Of a stretch of DNA of 64,000 nucleotides, positions 1-8,869 are shown piece by piece. Every line of letters starts with the position of its first letter. Position 1 is the stretch's first letter. The stretch comes from a bacterium (lineage in GTDB: Bacteria; Bacillota; Bacilli; Lactobacillales; Streptococcaceae), in assembly GCA_905221105.1 (NCBI GenBank), contig CAJNBW010000006.1, positions 68,838 through 132,837 on the forward strand, written 5' to 3'. Position numbers and translations under genes: made by a program. A model generated the notes under the pieces. That model was not told where the DNA came from and did no database searches. It saw nothing but the letters and a program-made list of their open reading frames with translations.

Positions 1-606
1 AGTCCCTGCTGTCCGCGTCATTTCCTTGCCATCACTAATCAAGCTGAAAGAAATCTCAGGATGGGCCAAGCCCAGACGGTTGACAATATCAATGATATGA
101 GACAGCTCCGCTTGCTGGCTCTTCATATACTTGAGGCGGGCAGGCGTGTTGAAAAAGAGGTCCTCCACACAAACCTTGGTTCCCACAGGACTAGTCGCTG
201 GGATGACTTCTTCGACTTCACCTCCACGCGCGACTAACTTAGTCCCATGACTTGCACCATCCACCGCCGTCAAAAGAGTCAGAACACTAACAGAAGCGAT
301 AGAAGGCAAGGCTTCACCACGAAAACCAAGCGTCCGAATTCGAAAGAGGTCTGCCTGATTTTTTATTTTACTGGTCGCATGACGACGCAGGGCCAATTCC
401 ACCTCATCGTGGGCAATTCCATGACCATTATCTGTGATTTGAATCTTCTTGAGACCAGCTTCCTCAATCTCAATGATAATCTGGCTAGAGCCAGCATCAA
501 TGGCATTTTCTACCAACTCTTTAACCACGCTGGCAGGACGTTCGATGACCTCTCCTGCCGCGATCTGGTTTGCCAACACCTCTGGCAATTCAATAATATG
601 AGACAT
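1..606 (-). CDS. mutL: DNA mismatch repair protein MutL (HexB), N-terminal part
   Basis: MutL couples MutS mismatch recognition to downstream repair. The 202 codons in the window cover the GHL-type ATPase domain. Visible motifs are the E-x-x-x-N box in [10 protein letters not shown] (near residue 31), the DNGHGI loop and the TLGFRGEAL lid segment. The start ATG at 606 opens with MSHIIELPE, the usual MutL N-terminus. The gene runs off the left edge, so the dimerisation domain is not visible. An extended -10 box lies about 50 bases upstream. mutS is not in the window. Confidence 0.96.
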   Translation of the reverse strand, partial: MSHIIELPEVLANQIAAGEVIERPASVVKELVENAIDAGSSQIIIEIEEAGLKKIQITDNGHGIAHDEVELALRRHATSKIKNQADLFRIRTLGFRGEALPSIASVSVLTLLTAVDGASHGTKLVARGGEVEEVIPATSPVGTKVCVEDLFFNTPARLKYMKSQQAELSHIIDIVNRLGLAHPEISFSLISDGKEMTRTAGT

Positions 607-653
607 TTTTCAGCCCCTTTCTGTATCTGTTTTCCTAGAAATTGATTAGTGCT

Positions 654-662
654 ATTATACCA
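654..662 (-). promoter_or_regulatory. Extended -10 promoter of mutL
   Basis: On the minus strand the sequence reads TGGTATAAT, a perfect -10 hexamer with the TGn extension, about 50 bases ahead of the mutL start. No convincing -35 was found, which is common for extended -10 promoters. Confidence 0.65.
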
Positions 663-811
663 TATTTCAGATAGGACAGAAAAGCTCCACCACATAGGAT
701 ACAAGTCCCTCCACATAGACAACGTCCCTTGCAAGGGGTTAAAAAATAGTGTTTAATAAAGGTGTACAAGAAGTGATCACAATTTTGTATGAAAGACAAG
801 GAGAGAAAACT

Positions 812-1252
812 ATGAAAGTAGAACTACAGATTAGTGAGACTTACAAGGAAGAAAAACTGATTGTCCAAGCACCTCAGCCAACATATAAAGTCCAGAAAGT
901 CATCGAGTTCGCAGAAAATCTTGACCAAAAAGAAAAAATCAAAGGGAAAATCGATGATCAGGTCTATCTAGTTGAGATTGGCAAGATTCAGCGCTTCTAT
1001 ATCGAGAATCGGAAGGTTCTAGCAGAAACCGCGAGTCAGACCTACACCATTGATTTGCGACTCTATCAAGTTCTTGAACTCTTGCCAAGCAATTTTATCC
1101 AAATTTCCCAATCAGAAATCATCAATATCGACTCCATCTCTCACCTCAAGCTCACCCCCAACGGTCTGGTAGAAATCTTTCTAAAAAACGAAAGCTTCAC
1201 CTATTCTTCACGCCGTTACCTAAAAACCATCAAGGAGAAATTAGAACTATGA
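812..1252 (+). CDS. LytTR-domain DNA-binding regulator
   Basis: A 146-residue protein with a single LytTR DNA-binding domain over roughly residues 40-146 (features such as LVEIGKIQRFYIENRKV, FIQISQSEIINIDSI and SRRYLKTIKEKLEL). It has no receiver domain, so it is a stand-alone regulator. I chose the ATG at 812 because GGAGAG lies a few bases upstream; an in-frame extension to 749 lacks a ribosome site. The stop overlaps the next gene's ATG (ATGA), so the two are translationally coupled. LytTR proteins paired with DUF3021 membrane proteins are a known arrangement in which the membrane partner is thought to restrain the regulator. The target genes are unknown. Confidence 0.88.
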   Translation: MKVELQISETYKEEKLIVQAPQPTYKVQKVIEFAENLDQKEKIKGKIDDQVYLVEIGKIQRFYIENRKVLAETASQTYTIDLRLYQVLELLPSNFIQISQSEIINIDSISHLKLTPNGLVEIFLKNESFTYSSRRYLKTIKEKLEL

Positions 1253-1707
1253 AAAAACAAGTATTTCACGACGCAGCTGCTGGTGTCCTCATCGGCCTCA
1301 TCCTCTCTATCCTCTTTTCACTCATTTATGCACCAAGTACTTATGCACCACTAAATCCCTACTCTCTCATCGGCCAAGCGATGATTCAACATCAGGTTCA
1401 CGGTGCCCTGGTCTTGCTCTACTGCACACTTATCTGGGCAGCTATAGGTATGCTCTTCAACTTTGGCAACCGCTTATTCAGCCGTGACTGGAGCATGCTT
1501 CGTGCCACTCTGACTCATTTCTTCCTCATGCTAGTAGGCTTTGTCCCACTAGCAACCCTGGCAGGTTGGTTCCCCTTCCACTGGATCTTCTATCTCCAGC
1601 TCATTATCGAGTTTGCGATTGTCTACCTCATCATTTGGGCTGTTCTCTATAAAAGAGAGGCTAAAAAAGTAGATCACATCAATCAACTCTTGGAGCATAG
1701 AAAGTAA
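1249..1707 (+). CDS. DUF3021 four-helix membrane protein
   Basis: A 152-residue integral membrane protein with about four hydrophobic helices (near residues 10-30, 48-70, 84-105 and 112-135) and a charged C-terminal tail. Size and topology match the DUF3021 family, normally encoded directly after a LytTR regulator. Here it overlaps the preceding LytTR gene by four bases. The likely role, by family analogy, is to hold the LytTR partner at the membrane until a signal releases it; nothing in the sequence shows the signal. Confidence 0.8.
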   Translation: MKKQVFHDAAAGVLIGLILSILFSLIYAPSTYAPLNPYSLIGQAMIQHQVHGALVLLYCTLIWAAIGMLFNFGNRLFSRDWSMLRATLTHFFLMLVGFVPLATLAGWFPFHWIFYLQLIIEFAIVYLIIWAVLYKREAKKVDHINQLLEHRK

Positions 1708-1754
1708 AAGTTCTGATAAAACTGCTTGGAATAATAAAAAAGCCAAGCCTAAGC

Positions 1755-2219
1755 TCAACTTTCCAACTCATACAAATCCGCAATAATTGCAGCCACATGC
1801 TTGATATCTCCCAGCATGCCTCGCATTTCAAAGTCAGCCAATACAGGGAAACCAAAACGTTGACTGTATTGCTTGGCTGTCAAGCAATATTGGTTATTAA
1901 AGTTACGATTTCCTGAACCAACTACGCCAAAACACTTACTAGCATTGTCGCCATAGGCGATAAAATCCCCAACGGGTGTCGTCAAAATCTCGACATCTCC
2001 GTTATCAACGCCATTCCCACCTTCTAGGTAGGTCGGCAAAAAAGCAACATAAGGATTATCCATCTCATAGAAATCGTGGCCTTCCTTGACCAAATCCTTG
2101 ATATGAATCTTTTGAACTTCAATCCCCTCATACTGGGACAAGAGATAGTCTTTCAGGCGGGTCACAAAACTCTCAGTATTCCCACTCAGACTGATATAAA
2201 CTAAAGAAATTGTCTTCAT
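1755..2219 (-). CDS. nrdI: NrdI flavodoxin-like protein for class Ib ribonucleotide reductase
   Basis: NrdI is an FMN protein that supplies oxidant for assembling the dimanganese-tyrosyl cofactor of NrdF. The 154-residue product starts MKTISLVYIS. It has the phosphate-binding loop SLSGNTES (residues 10-17) and the glycine-rich segment GVVGSGNRNFNNQY that frames the flavin. A GGAGG sits just ahead of the ATG at 2219, so I reject an in-frame extension to 2351. nrdE, nrdF and nrdH are not nearby, so it acts with a reductase encoded elsewhere. A strong hairpin terminator lies about 30 bases upstream of the start. Confidence 0.9.
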   Translation of the reverse strand: MKTISLVYISLSGNTESFVTRLKDYLLSQYEGIEVQKIHIKDLVKEGHDFYEMDNPYVAFLPTYLEGGNGVDNGDVEILTTPVGDFIAYGDNASKCFGVVGSGNRNFNNQYCLTAKQYSQRFGFPVLADFEMRGMLGDIKHVAAIIADLYELES

Positions 2220-2247
2220 ATGTACCTCCATGATTTTATTTTTAATC

Positions 2248-2290
2248 GAAAAAGAACTACCAAGATTGTATCTTGATAGTTCTTTTTTGT
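2248..2290. terminator. Hairpin terminator between a membrane-protein gene and nrdI
   Basis: A near-perfect inverted repeat (AAAGAACTACCAAGAT / ATCTTGATAGTTCTTT) with A and T runs on both sides. It can stop minus-strand transcripts from the gene ending at 2297. It leaves only about 28 bases for any nrdI promoter. Confidence 0.85.
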
Positions 2291-2296
2291 CAATAC

Positions 2297-2830
2297 TTAA
2301 GCAAGTTCTTCTGTTTCCTCTTCTTCTGCCAAGGCTTTCTGCTGACGCCACATCTTGTAGAAGACAAGAGCCAGGAAGAGAACATTGATGACGATAGAGA
2401 AAATGCTAGCGGCTTGTGAAATAACACTTATCCCTAAACGCATGGTCTCATCGTGAACTAACTGCACAGCGTCTTGTAAACCAACATAGCCATAAATCGA
2501 ACCAATAATGGCTAGCAAAACATAGCCGACATAAGTGTAGTTTGCATATTGCAAATTCTTACGAACAAGGAACACAATCGCTACTGCAACTAAAATAGCA
2601 GATAGCACAATCAAGGCCATATTAAAAATAGAATGAGTTGATTCTGCTACTGCATAGGTGTAATTGACGTTGTCGTCTAATTGCTGGGCACTAAGTCCCG
2701 CAACATGTGACTGCCTAACACGAAGGACTTCTTCGCTAGGCAAGGGACTCAACATTCCAAACAGAGACGTAGCTGAAATAAGGGCAGACAAGATTAGCAA
2801 GACCCATAGATAAATCGGTTTCTTTTTCAT
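2297..2830 (-). CDS. Four-helix membrane protein of unknown function
   Basis: A 177-residue protein with predicted helices near residues 6-27, 70-92, 97-118 and 138-162, an external loop after helix 1 and a charged glutamate-rich tail (EEEETEELA). I do not recognise a named family. The start at 2830 (MKKKPIYLW) has AGGAGG upstream; a longer frame to 2887 lacks this. It follows the response regulator gene by about 60 bases on the same strand and may be part of that operon. A terminator follows its stop. Confidence 0.7.
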   Translation of the reverse strand: MKKKPIYLWVLLILSALISATSLFGMLSPLPSEEVLRVRQSHVAGLSAQQLDDNVNYTYAVAESTHSIFNMALIVLSAILVAVAIVFLVRKNLQYANYTYVGYVLLAIIGSIYGYVGLQDAVQLVHDETMRLGISVISQAASIFSIVINVLFLALVFYKMWRQQKALAEEEETEELA

Positions 2831-2890
2831 GATAGAACCTCCTAATATTATTATTGATATTATAGCACTTTTTGTAAAGGGATACAAATC

Positions 2891-4177
2891 TTATAGTATC
2901 GTTTCTACCTGTTTTCGGTAGGCTTTGGGCGATTTTCCGCACAATTTTCGGAACACTTTATAGAAATATCCAACGTTACTGTAGCCAACAGCATAACAGA
3001 TGTCTTCGATACTGTCACTGGTTGAAAGTAAGAGCTGTTGGGCAGCCTTAATGCGTTGTTTGTTTAGTAACTCTGCGAAGGTCGAATTGGTTTCTCGCTT
3101 AATCAACTGACCCAGATAGACAGGATTGATAAAGAGATCCTTACTGATATCCTTGAGAGAGAGTTCTTTCTGATAATCACGCCCAATCACTTCCAGCACA
3201 CTGACCACATTTTCATTCATACGATATTGCCCAAAGAAGCGAGTCAGAGTTTCCTTGATATAAGGAACCAATTCATCGAAGGATTGAATAGCATGAATAG
3301 TTTTGACAATGTCCGTCATATCATCAGCTTTGAGATGTTCAAACAAGTGAAAGACATCCATGACAAACTGGATAAAAAGCTGTTTAGTAATCGGAACACG
3401 GGGTGTATTTTCAAGAACTACCTTCTCCAAGAGATTCAACTCTTCCACGATTTGATTTAGATTCCCCTGAATAATAACCCTATAAATCGGTTCATAGTAG
3501 ACAAAGAGGCTCTCCGACTGCTGTAGATTTACAGAGCCGTAAAAGAGGGCTTTCTCAGCATTCAGCTTCCAGCGTTCAAAGTGTTCTTGATAAGGGGCTT
3601 CAAAGGGAGTAACGACTAAACCATCTAGGGGTTGGTCAGAAATGAAAATCTGCCAGTCTTGACCCAAGACATAGTAAGGAATGGTGAAGGAACCTTGTTT
3701 TTCCTTGGATAGGCCTATCCACCAGTTCTCCTTACCTCCTAAATAACTAACAAATCCAGCCTCATCTAAATCTTGACTAAGAGTCTGACTTTTCTTTCCT
3801 CTCTCGCCGAGCTGACCTGCAATCTTCTCCAGCAGACTACCCAACTCTACCTTATCTACTGGCTTAACCAGATAGTCCACAACACTAAGGTTCATGGCTC
3901 TTTTTACGTAATCAAACTCCTGATAACCCGAGAGCAAGATATAGGCAGCATCTGGTAATATCTCTTTCATTTCCTTAATCATCTCAAGTCCTGTTTTGTC
4001 GGGCATATTGACATCGGAAATGACCACATCTACTGGATTTTCCTGAACGTATTCTAGGGCTTCATCGGCATGGCTGGCTGTTGCAACGACCTCCATATCC
4101 CACTTATCAAAGGGAATCAAACGCTTCAGACCTTCTGTCACCATGTACTCATCATCTACTAATAATACTTTATACAT
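2891..4177 (-). CDS. YesN-type response regulator with AraC-family output
   Basis: A 428-residue response regulator. The receiver domain covers residues 1-118 with the acidic pair D8/D9, phospho-acceptor D55 in VVISDVNMPD and the conserved lysine in YLVKPVDK. A middle segment of unknown fold follows. The C-terminal ~100 residues are an AraC-type double helix-turn-helix (LSLKDISKDLFINPVYLGQLIKRE, then SIEDICYAVGYSNVGYFYKVF). Its partner kinase gene ends 12 bases upstream, with the AGGGAG site lying in that gap. The system matches the pneumococcal TCS07 locus by order and type; by family it probably senses sugars or glycans. Confidence 0.9.
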   Translation of the reverse strand: MYKVLLVDDEYMVTEGLKRLIPFDKWDMEVVATASHADEALEYVQENPVDVVISDVNMPDKTGLEMIKEMKEILPDAAYILLSGYQEFDYVKRAMNLSVVDYLVKPVDKVELGSLLEKIAGQLGERGKKSQTLSQDLDEAGFVSYLGGKENWWIGLSKEKQGSFTIPYYVLGQDWQIFISDQPLDGLVVTPFEAPYQEHFERWKLNAEKALFYGSVNLQQSESLFVYYEPIYRVIIQGNLNQIVEELNLLEKVVLENTPRVPITKQLFIQFVMDVFHLFEHLKADDMTDIVKTIHAIQSFDELVPYIKETLTRFFGQYRMNENVVSVLEVIGRDYQKELSLKDISKDLFINPVYLGQLIKRETNSTFAELLNKQRIKAAQQLLLSTSDSIEDICYAVGYSNVGYFYKVFRKLCGKSPKAYRKQVETIL

Positions 4178-4188
4178 TTTCTCCCTTT

Positions 4189-5859
4189 CTACTCATCTTG
4201 AATTGTAATACGATACTGAACACCTGCTTGCTCTGCAGACTCTACACTAATGGCATAGCGATCCCCAAAATAGAGCACAAAACGCTCGTGTACATTGACA
4301 ATCCCGATAGACTGCCTTTGGGCACTGTAGCTAGCTTGGTGTTCAAAATGTCTCTGACTTAGTTTTTCTCGGAGATTTGTCAGTTTTTCAGCCGACATTC
4401 CACGGCCGTTATCAACCACTAAAATTTCCACAAAACCATCCTGTTTGAGAGCCTTGATGCTAATCACATTATCTGTCCGTCTGTGGTCAACACCATGCGC
4501 GAAATAATTTTCTACCAGCGGTTGTAAGGTAAATTTAGGAATCTTCATATTCTCTAACTCTGGGTCTATCTTGAAACCATAAGCAATGGATTTAGGATAG
4601 CGAACCATGCAGAGATAGCTGTATTTACGGCAAAATTCTAATTCCTGTTTGAGAAGAGTTTCTCTTTCGCCAGAAATATTGTTCCGCAAGAGACTACTGA
4701 ACTCATAAATGATATCTGCCAACTCATCTTGACTCTGCATAACTGCATACATGCGCAAAAATTCCAGCGTATTATACATAAAATGAGGATTGATTTGAGC
4801 TTGTAGGGCTCGCATATTGGCATCTTTTTGACTAAGCTCTAGCTGGTAAATATCATGGATATTCTTTTCCAAACGATCCAACATATCATTGGTCGTCTCT
4901 GCGATTAGGAGCAATTCCTGGTCCTTTTCAAGCGTATCGATGCGGAGACCTTCCTCCCCTTGAGCAATGACCTGAATAGAATCCACCAAATCCACTACCT
5001 GCTTTTGATAATTGGCAAAGGTCTGCCTCAAAGTCAGATAGAGAATAACTATAAAGAGAAGGCTCAAGCCCACAATCAAAGCAGAGCTGGTCACTGTTCC
5101 TTGCAAAACAAAGTTTTTAGGAACTGCTACCTGAACCTGATAACCATGAGAGGTAAAACCGACAAACCAGTTCTCATGCTCCCTATTGACTCTCTCGCCA
5201 ATATGAAAAATCTCCGTGTCAAAAGGTGAAGTCACGGTAACAGCCATCGGGATATGACCTCGAGTATTGTCAATGGCATGATATAAAACTTCTGGATCCA
5301 AGGAGATGTAAATCACTCCTATAGATTGGTCCGTTGCTGGGTCCAGAACAGGAATCCCAAAACTATTGGCCTCCGGTTTAAAAGCCTCAGCTGGCAAGAC
5401 ATGCCCACTTCTTTTATCCCTTGTTGACACATAAACTTCTTTAAAGTCCTGCAAGACGATTGCAACACCCGTTACATAGTCATTTTGGACATAAAGATCA
5501 TCAATATTTTCATACAGAGAAATAGAAGTTGACGAAGCTGCTTGATGCTCTAACAGCCAATAAAAATACTCAGAAGTGGATAGGCTAAAGTACTTATAAA
5601 CCCCTTGTATACGATCTTGATTGGCTACTAAATCTTGTGCTAGTTGAGCTGACTCCCGATAATAATACTCCACCTCTTCGACTGTTCGAGTAGTTACACG
5701 CTGGGCTACTCTCTGAGCTTCCTTTTCCCGTGAATCCCAGTCAGCGTAAGAGAGTAAGATTGCAAAACTCGCAATAATAATGATCATAACTGAACTGTAG
5801 GTTCGCAGAAGCGTATGTAGCCAAAACTGCTTCATCCTACTTTGTCGCCAATTTTTCAT
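4189..5859 (-). CDS. YesM-type sensor histidine kinase
   Basis: Membrane histidine kinase of the His_kinase (PF06580) class. It has an N-terminal helix, a large extracellular sensor of about 230 residues, a second helix (ALIVGLSLLFIVILYL), a HAMP-like segment, the phospho-acceptor region QINPHFMYNTLEFL and an ATPase domain with VDNGRGMS. The start is uncertain: ATG 5859 (MKNWRQSR, 556 residues) overlaps the DUF624 gene by 23 bases, while ATG 5835 lies two bases after that gene's stop. Neither has a strong ribosome site. The order DUF624-kinase-regulator is typical of carbohydrate-sensing systems; the ligand is unknown. Confidence 0.88.
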   Translation of the reverse strand: MKNWRQSRMKQFWLHTLLRTYSSVMIIIIASFAILLSYADWDSREKEAQRVAQRVTTRTVEEVEYYYRESAQLAQDLVANQDRIQGVYKYFSLSTSEYFYWLLEHQAASSTSISLYENIDDLYVQNDYVTGVAIVLQDFKEVYVSTRDKRSGHVLPAEAFKPEANSFGIPVLDPATDQSIGVIYISLDPEVLYHAIDNTRGHIPMAVTVTSPFDTEIFHIGERVNREHENWFVGFTSHGYQVQVAVPKNFVLQGTVTSSALIVGLSLLFIVILYLTLRQTFANYQKQVVDLVDSIQVIAQGEEGLRIDTLEKDQELLLIAETTNDMLDRLEKNIHDIYQLELSQKDANMRALQAQINPHFMYNTLEFLRMYAVMQSQDELADIIYEFSSLLRNNISGERETLLKQELEFCRKYSYLCMVRYPKSIAYGFKIDPELENMKIPKFTLQPLVENYFAHGVDHRRTDNVISIKALKQDGFVEILVVDNGRGMSAEKLTNLREKLSQRHFEHQASYSAQRQSIGIVNVHERFVLYFGDRYAISVESAEQAGVQYRITIQDE

Positions 5860-6451
5860 GGATACTTTCATAGACCGGTTCCAACATATCACTGATAAAG
5901 AAATGCCACATCCCAATTCCTACAAAGAAGAGAAGAGCAGGCATATAGTAACCAATTGCCACAAGTAGCACAGTTCCAAGGAGAACCTTGGCCACAGCTG
6001 CTAGACTCATAAAAATGCCAATCAAGGATAGTTTGAGACTATTACGATAGGACAAATCAAAATAAACTTGTAATTTCAAAGATACTGTATAAGCCAAAAA
6101 GAGCAGGGCAACTACTAAAACATTCAAAAATGTCGCAATCAAATGAACAATAGTCTGATGAGGTAATTGCACCAAGAGATACAAGCCATAGACCAAAACT
6201 AAATCCACTCCTAAAAAGCTATAGAAAATCAGGTTGCTTGAGACAAAATTTTGCTTGTACAGAGACCAAGCCTCCTTCAAACTGTATTCCCGAAAGCTAT
6301 AACCATGTTCTGCATACAAGCTCATCAAGGTGGTACTAGCCGGCGCTAGACCAAGAATAATCCCTCCTGCCAATGTTAATAGCCAAAAGAAGGCTGTCGC
6401 AATCATCCCTAAAAAGAAACGATTAAAGACAAAGTCTAAAAATCTCCCCAT
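5837..6451 (-). CDS. DUF624 (YesL-like) membrane protein
   Basis: A 204-residue integral membrane protein with four to five hydrophobic helices, starting MGRFLDFVFNRFFLGM. It belongs to the DUF624/YesL family, usually encoded with YesM/YesN-type two-component systems and sugar uptake genes. It heads the three-gene operon with the kinase and regulator. The start at 6451 has AGGGGGAT upstream. Upstream lie an extended -10 promoter and a near-match cre site, suggesting catabolite control of the system. Biochemical function is unknown. Confidence 0.85.
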   Translation of the reverse strand: MGRFLDFVFNRFFLGMIATAFFWLLTLAGGIILGLAPASTTLMSLYAEHGYSFREYSLKEAWSLYKQNFVSSNLIFYSFLGVDLVLVYGLYLLVQLPHQTIVHLIATFLNVLVVALLFLAYTVSLKLQVYFDLSYRNSLKLSLIGIFMSLAAVAKVLLGTVLLVAIGYYMPALLFFVGIGMWHFFISDMLEPVYESIHEKLATK

Positions 6452-6480
6452 AATATCCCCCTAAAAATAACTATGAAACC

Positions 6481-6507
6481 ATTATATCATATTTCAAGCG
6501 TTTTCAA
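6481..6507 (-). promoter_or_regulatory. Promoter and candidate cre box for the DUF624-kinase-regulator operon
   Basis: The minus strand reads TGATATAAT (extended -10, hexamer at 6481-6486). A near-consensus cre box at 6492-6506 (one mismatch in either orientation) covers the expected -35 area. CcpA repression of a carbohydrate-sensing system would fit; this is inference from motif and position. Confidence 0.5.
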
Positions 6508-6523
6508 AAACTTCTAGTATCCA

Positions 6524-6552
6524 TTTACAATCCCACCAAACCGTGGTACAAT
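6524..6552 (+). promoter_or_regulatory. Promoter of the MptD-type gene
   Basis: TTTACA (6524-6529) and TACAAT (6547-6552) are separated by exactly 17 bases, with TGG directly ahead of the -10. It lies 34 bases upstream of the ATG at 6586. Confidence 0.7.
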
Positions 6553-6585
6553 GAGAATTGTGAAAAAATTATCAGGAGACAATTC

Positions 6586-7155
6586 ATGAAGAAATCTATC
6601 TTAACTACACTGCTTTTTGCAGTTCTTTACTTCCTCTGCATGGGGATTGGTGTCCTTTTGGGAAATCTCTTTGACCAAACTGGAAACATGTTTTATGCAC
6701 CTGCCTTTACTGCCCTTGTCGGCGGCAGCACCTATATGATTCTAATCGCAAAAGTTCCGCGCTTTGGAGCCATTACCACTATCGGCCTTGTCATTTCCCT
6801 CTTTTTCTTGGGAACTAAACACGGTGCCGGCGCCTTTCTTCCTGGAATTATCTGTGGCCTCCTAGCAGATGCAGTAGCTAGCCTAGGAAAATACAAGGAC
6901 CAAACAAAGAATTTCCTTTCTTTCATTCTCTTTGCCTTTAGCTCAACAGGACCAATCTTGCTTATGTGGATTGCACCCAAAGCCTATATGGCTACCCTCC
7001 TAGCAAGAGGAAAATCCCAAGAATATATCGACCGTATCATGGTCGCGCCAAATCCTGGAACCATCCTTTTATTTATCGCAAGTGTAGTCATCGGAGCCCT
7101 AGTGGGTGCCTTGATTGGACAAGCCTTGAGTAAAAAATTTGCACAGAAAATCTAG
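6586..7155 (+). CDS. MptD-family putative ECF transporter S component
   Basis: A 189-residue, strongly hydrophobic protein with about five helices, starting MKKSILTTLLFAVLYF. Length, glycine-rich helices (ALVGGSTYMILIAKVP, KHGAGAFLPGIICGLLAD) and the C-terminal GALVGALIGQALSKKF agree with the Trep_Strep/MptD family, annotated as substrate-binding S components of energy-coupling factor transporters. No ATPase or T component is adjacent, so it would share the cell's general ECF module. The substrate is unknown. It has its own promoter and a strong terminator. Confidence 0.75.
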   Translation: MKKSILTTLLFAVLYFLCMGIGVLLGNLFDQTGNMFYAPAFTALVGGSTYMILIAKVPRFGAITTIGLVISLFFLGTKHGAGAFLPGIICGLLADAVASLGKYKDQTKNFLSFILFAFSSTGPILLMWIAPKAYMATLLARGKSQEYIDRIMVAPNPGTILLFIASVVIGALVGALIGQALSKKFAQKI

Positions 7156-7160
7156 CCACT

Positions 7161-7186
7161 AAAAAAGAGCCAGACGGCTCTTTTTT
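7161..7186. terminator. Bidirectional terminator
   Basis: AAAAAAGAGCC, a four-base loop, then GGCTCTTTTTT. It directly follows the MptD-type gene and faces the metI remnant on the other strand. Confidence 0.92.
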
Positions 7187-7416
7187 ATTTATGGCTCAAG
7201 ACTTAGTCAAGAAATCTCCCAAGAATTGGATTGTAAAGATAATCAAAATGATAATGATGGTTGCCAAGATGGTCACATCGTGATTATAGCGGTTAAATCC
7301 ATAGGCGATGGCTACGTTACCAATACCACCAGCACCAACCGCACCGGCCATAGCTGTTTCACCAACAAGGGAAATCAAGGTCACAGTCGTCACACGAATC
7401 AAATCTGGAAGACCTT
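7182..7416 (-). pseudogene. Truncated second copy of the metI 3' end
   Basis: About 235 bases here are about 93-95% identical to the 3' end of metI (9867-10104). The reading frame still encodes roughly the last 70 residues of MetI (IRVTTVTLISLVGETAMAG onward) but ends in TKS rather than TKKLSHK. No ribosome site or full permease domain is present. The similarity stops abruptly inside the codons for the permease loop. It marks one side of an inserted Rgg-MFS cassette; the intact gene is on the other side. Confidence 0.88.
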
Positions 7417-7439
7417 CTAGTAAGCTTGAGCTTTCTAGG

Positions 7440-8684
7440 TTAAAATTTTTTACCTGAAAAACTTCCTTTTTCTAGGGATAAAATCAACCCTATCACACTC
7501 ACTACCAAAAACACCCACCAACAAAGCCTGATATCTTGTAAAGCTAAGAAGGAAAATACAGACATTCCCAAGGGTAATGTTAGAGAAAAAATCATACTCA
7601 AGAGATTATTACTTCTAGCTAATACATCCGCGCTCAAATTAGACAGTAACAGAGTATCTAATTTAGGCATTGATTTCGACATCAAATACATGACAAAGGC
7701 TAAGCAGGCAACACCTACTAGAGGAGAGAACTCTAAAATATTAGCAGTAGCAAGCAAGACAAACAGAATTGCATTGAGCGATAACAAGCTTGAAAAAGAC
7801 CATTTCCCAAAATAATCATGGGGAGTTAAGCTACCAAGAATAGCTCCTCCCAAGCTAACACATTCAATTAAAAATAGGGCTTGAGCATAGCTGAGATGAT
7901 AGATAGTATGGTCTAATAAGTAAAAGTGATAAATACCTCCAACAGCTCCTCCCAAAGTATTCATTACCAAAATAACAAGGATAATTTTAAGCAATGATTT
8001 ACTTTCTCTCTGTCTAAAGATAGCATCCATGTCCGCATAGATTACCTTAACTTGTTGAAGTAAACTAATCGACTTATCCTCTACACTTACAGACAAATGA
8101 GTCAATTCTCTTCTATTTTTGAACAAAATGAGAGAAGATAGTAAAAAGAAACCAGCATTCACAATCGCAACAAAAGAAAAATTTTGATGACTGGTTGTGA
8201 GTAGCCACACTCCTAAGGCTTGACCTCCTAGATTTGATAAATAGGAAACAAACTGAGTAAAGGAATAAGCTTCATAGAGCTTATCTTCTGAAATATTATG
8301 CTGAATAATCGGCATACGCAGGCCTGCTGTATAATCTGATAAAACATCTGAACAGATATTAACCATACAGATAAAAGCAAACGTTACGAAGTTCTGGTCA
8401 TGAATCACACTAGCAATCAAAAGAAATAGTAGACTTTGCACACAACCAACCCAGATAATTGTCCCTGCTTTATTCCGAGTATGATCAGCCTTCATCCCAA
8501 CATAAAAAGTAAATAGGAAAGGTAAAATCGTAATCATATTCGCCATAAATACAGCTACACTCTTAAAGGATAGACTCGCAGCATAAACGATAAATACCAG
8601 ATTATAAATATAAGCTCCACTTGAGCTCAAAAACCTTGATAAGGTAAGTATTCTAAATAAATGGTGGTTTAAGAATAGTTTCAT
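7440..8684 (-). CDS. MFS transporter, probable exporter
   Basis: A 414-residue major facilitator with about 12 hydrophobic helices, starting MKLFLNHHLFRILTLSRFLSSSG, of the class that includes MefE-like and enterobactin-exporter-like drug or peptide efflux proteins. The start at 8684 has AAAGG upstream; the reading frame stays open to 8819 but that part includes a terminator hairpin and no ribosome site. It lies downstream of an Rgg gene on the same strand and is enclosed with it between metI repeats, so the pair probably moved as a unit. The substrate is unknown. Confidence 0.8.
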   Translation of the reverse strand: MKLFLNHHLFRILTLSRFLSSSGAYIYNLVFIVYAASLSFKSVAVFMANMITILPFLFTFYVGMKADHTRNKAGTIIWVGCVQSLLFLLIASVIHDQNFVTFAFICMVNICSDVLSDYTAGLRMPIIQHNISEDKLYEAYSFTQFVSYLSNLGGQALGVWLLTTSHQNFSFVAIVNAGFFLLSSLILFKNRRELTHLSVSVEDKSISLLQQVKVIYADMDAIFRQRESKSLLKIILVILVMNTLGGAVGGIYHFYLLDHTIYHLSYAQALFLIECVSLGGAILGSLTPHDYFGKWSFSSLLSLNAILFVLLATANILEFSPLVGVACLAFVMYLMSKSMPKLDTLLLSNLSADVLARSNNLLSMIFSLTLPLGMSVFSFLALQDIRLCWWVFLVVSVIGLILSLEKGSFSGKKF

Positions 8685-8734
8685 AAGAGGCCTTTCTCCA
8701 TATTTCAAAGAGTATTCTATTGAATCCAGTCTAA

Positions 8735-8763
8735 CAAAAAAAGCGGGACTCCCCACTTTTTTG
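8735..8763 (-). terminator. Hairpin terminator between rgg and MFS genes
   Basis: On the minus strand an A/T-flanked GTGGGG-AGT-CCCGC hairpin is followed by seven T. It separates the Rgg transcript from the MFS gene, whose own promoter must then lie within 8685-8734 or depend on read-through. Confidence 0.7.
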
Positions 8764-8869
8764 TAATATATTTTTTCTGAAAATGGAAACTCTAGCTCCT
8801 GGAAACTACTAATTATCAATCCACCTACAAGCCCATTTATTTTTCGTCAATCGATGTAATGAGAATATA

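Noticed and set aside
7226..7420. Plus-strand reading frames at 7226-7420 and 9818-10105
   Set aside because: They are antisense to the metI end and its copy; their similarity only reflects the duplicated DNA.
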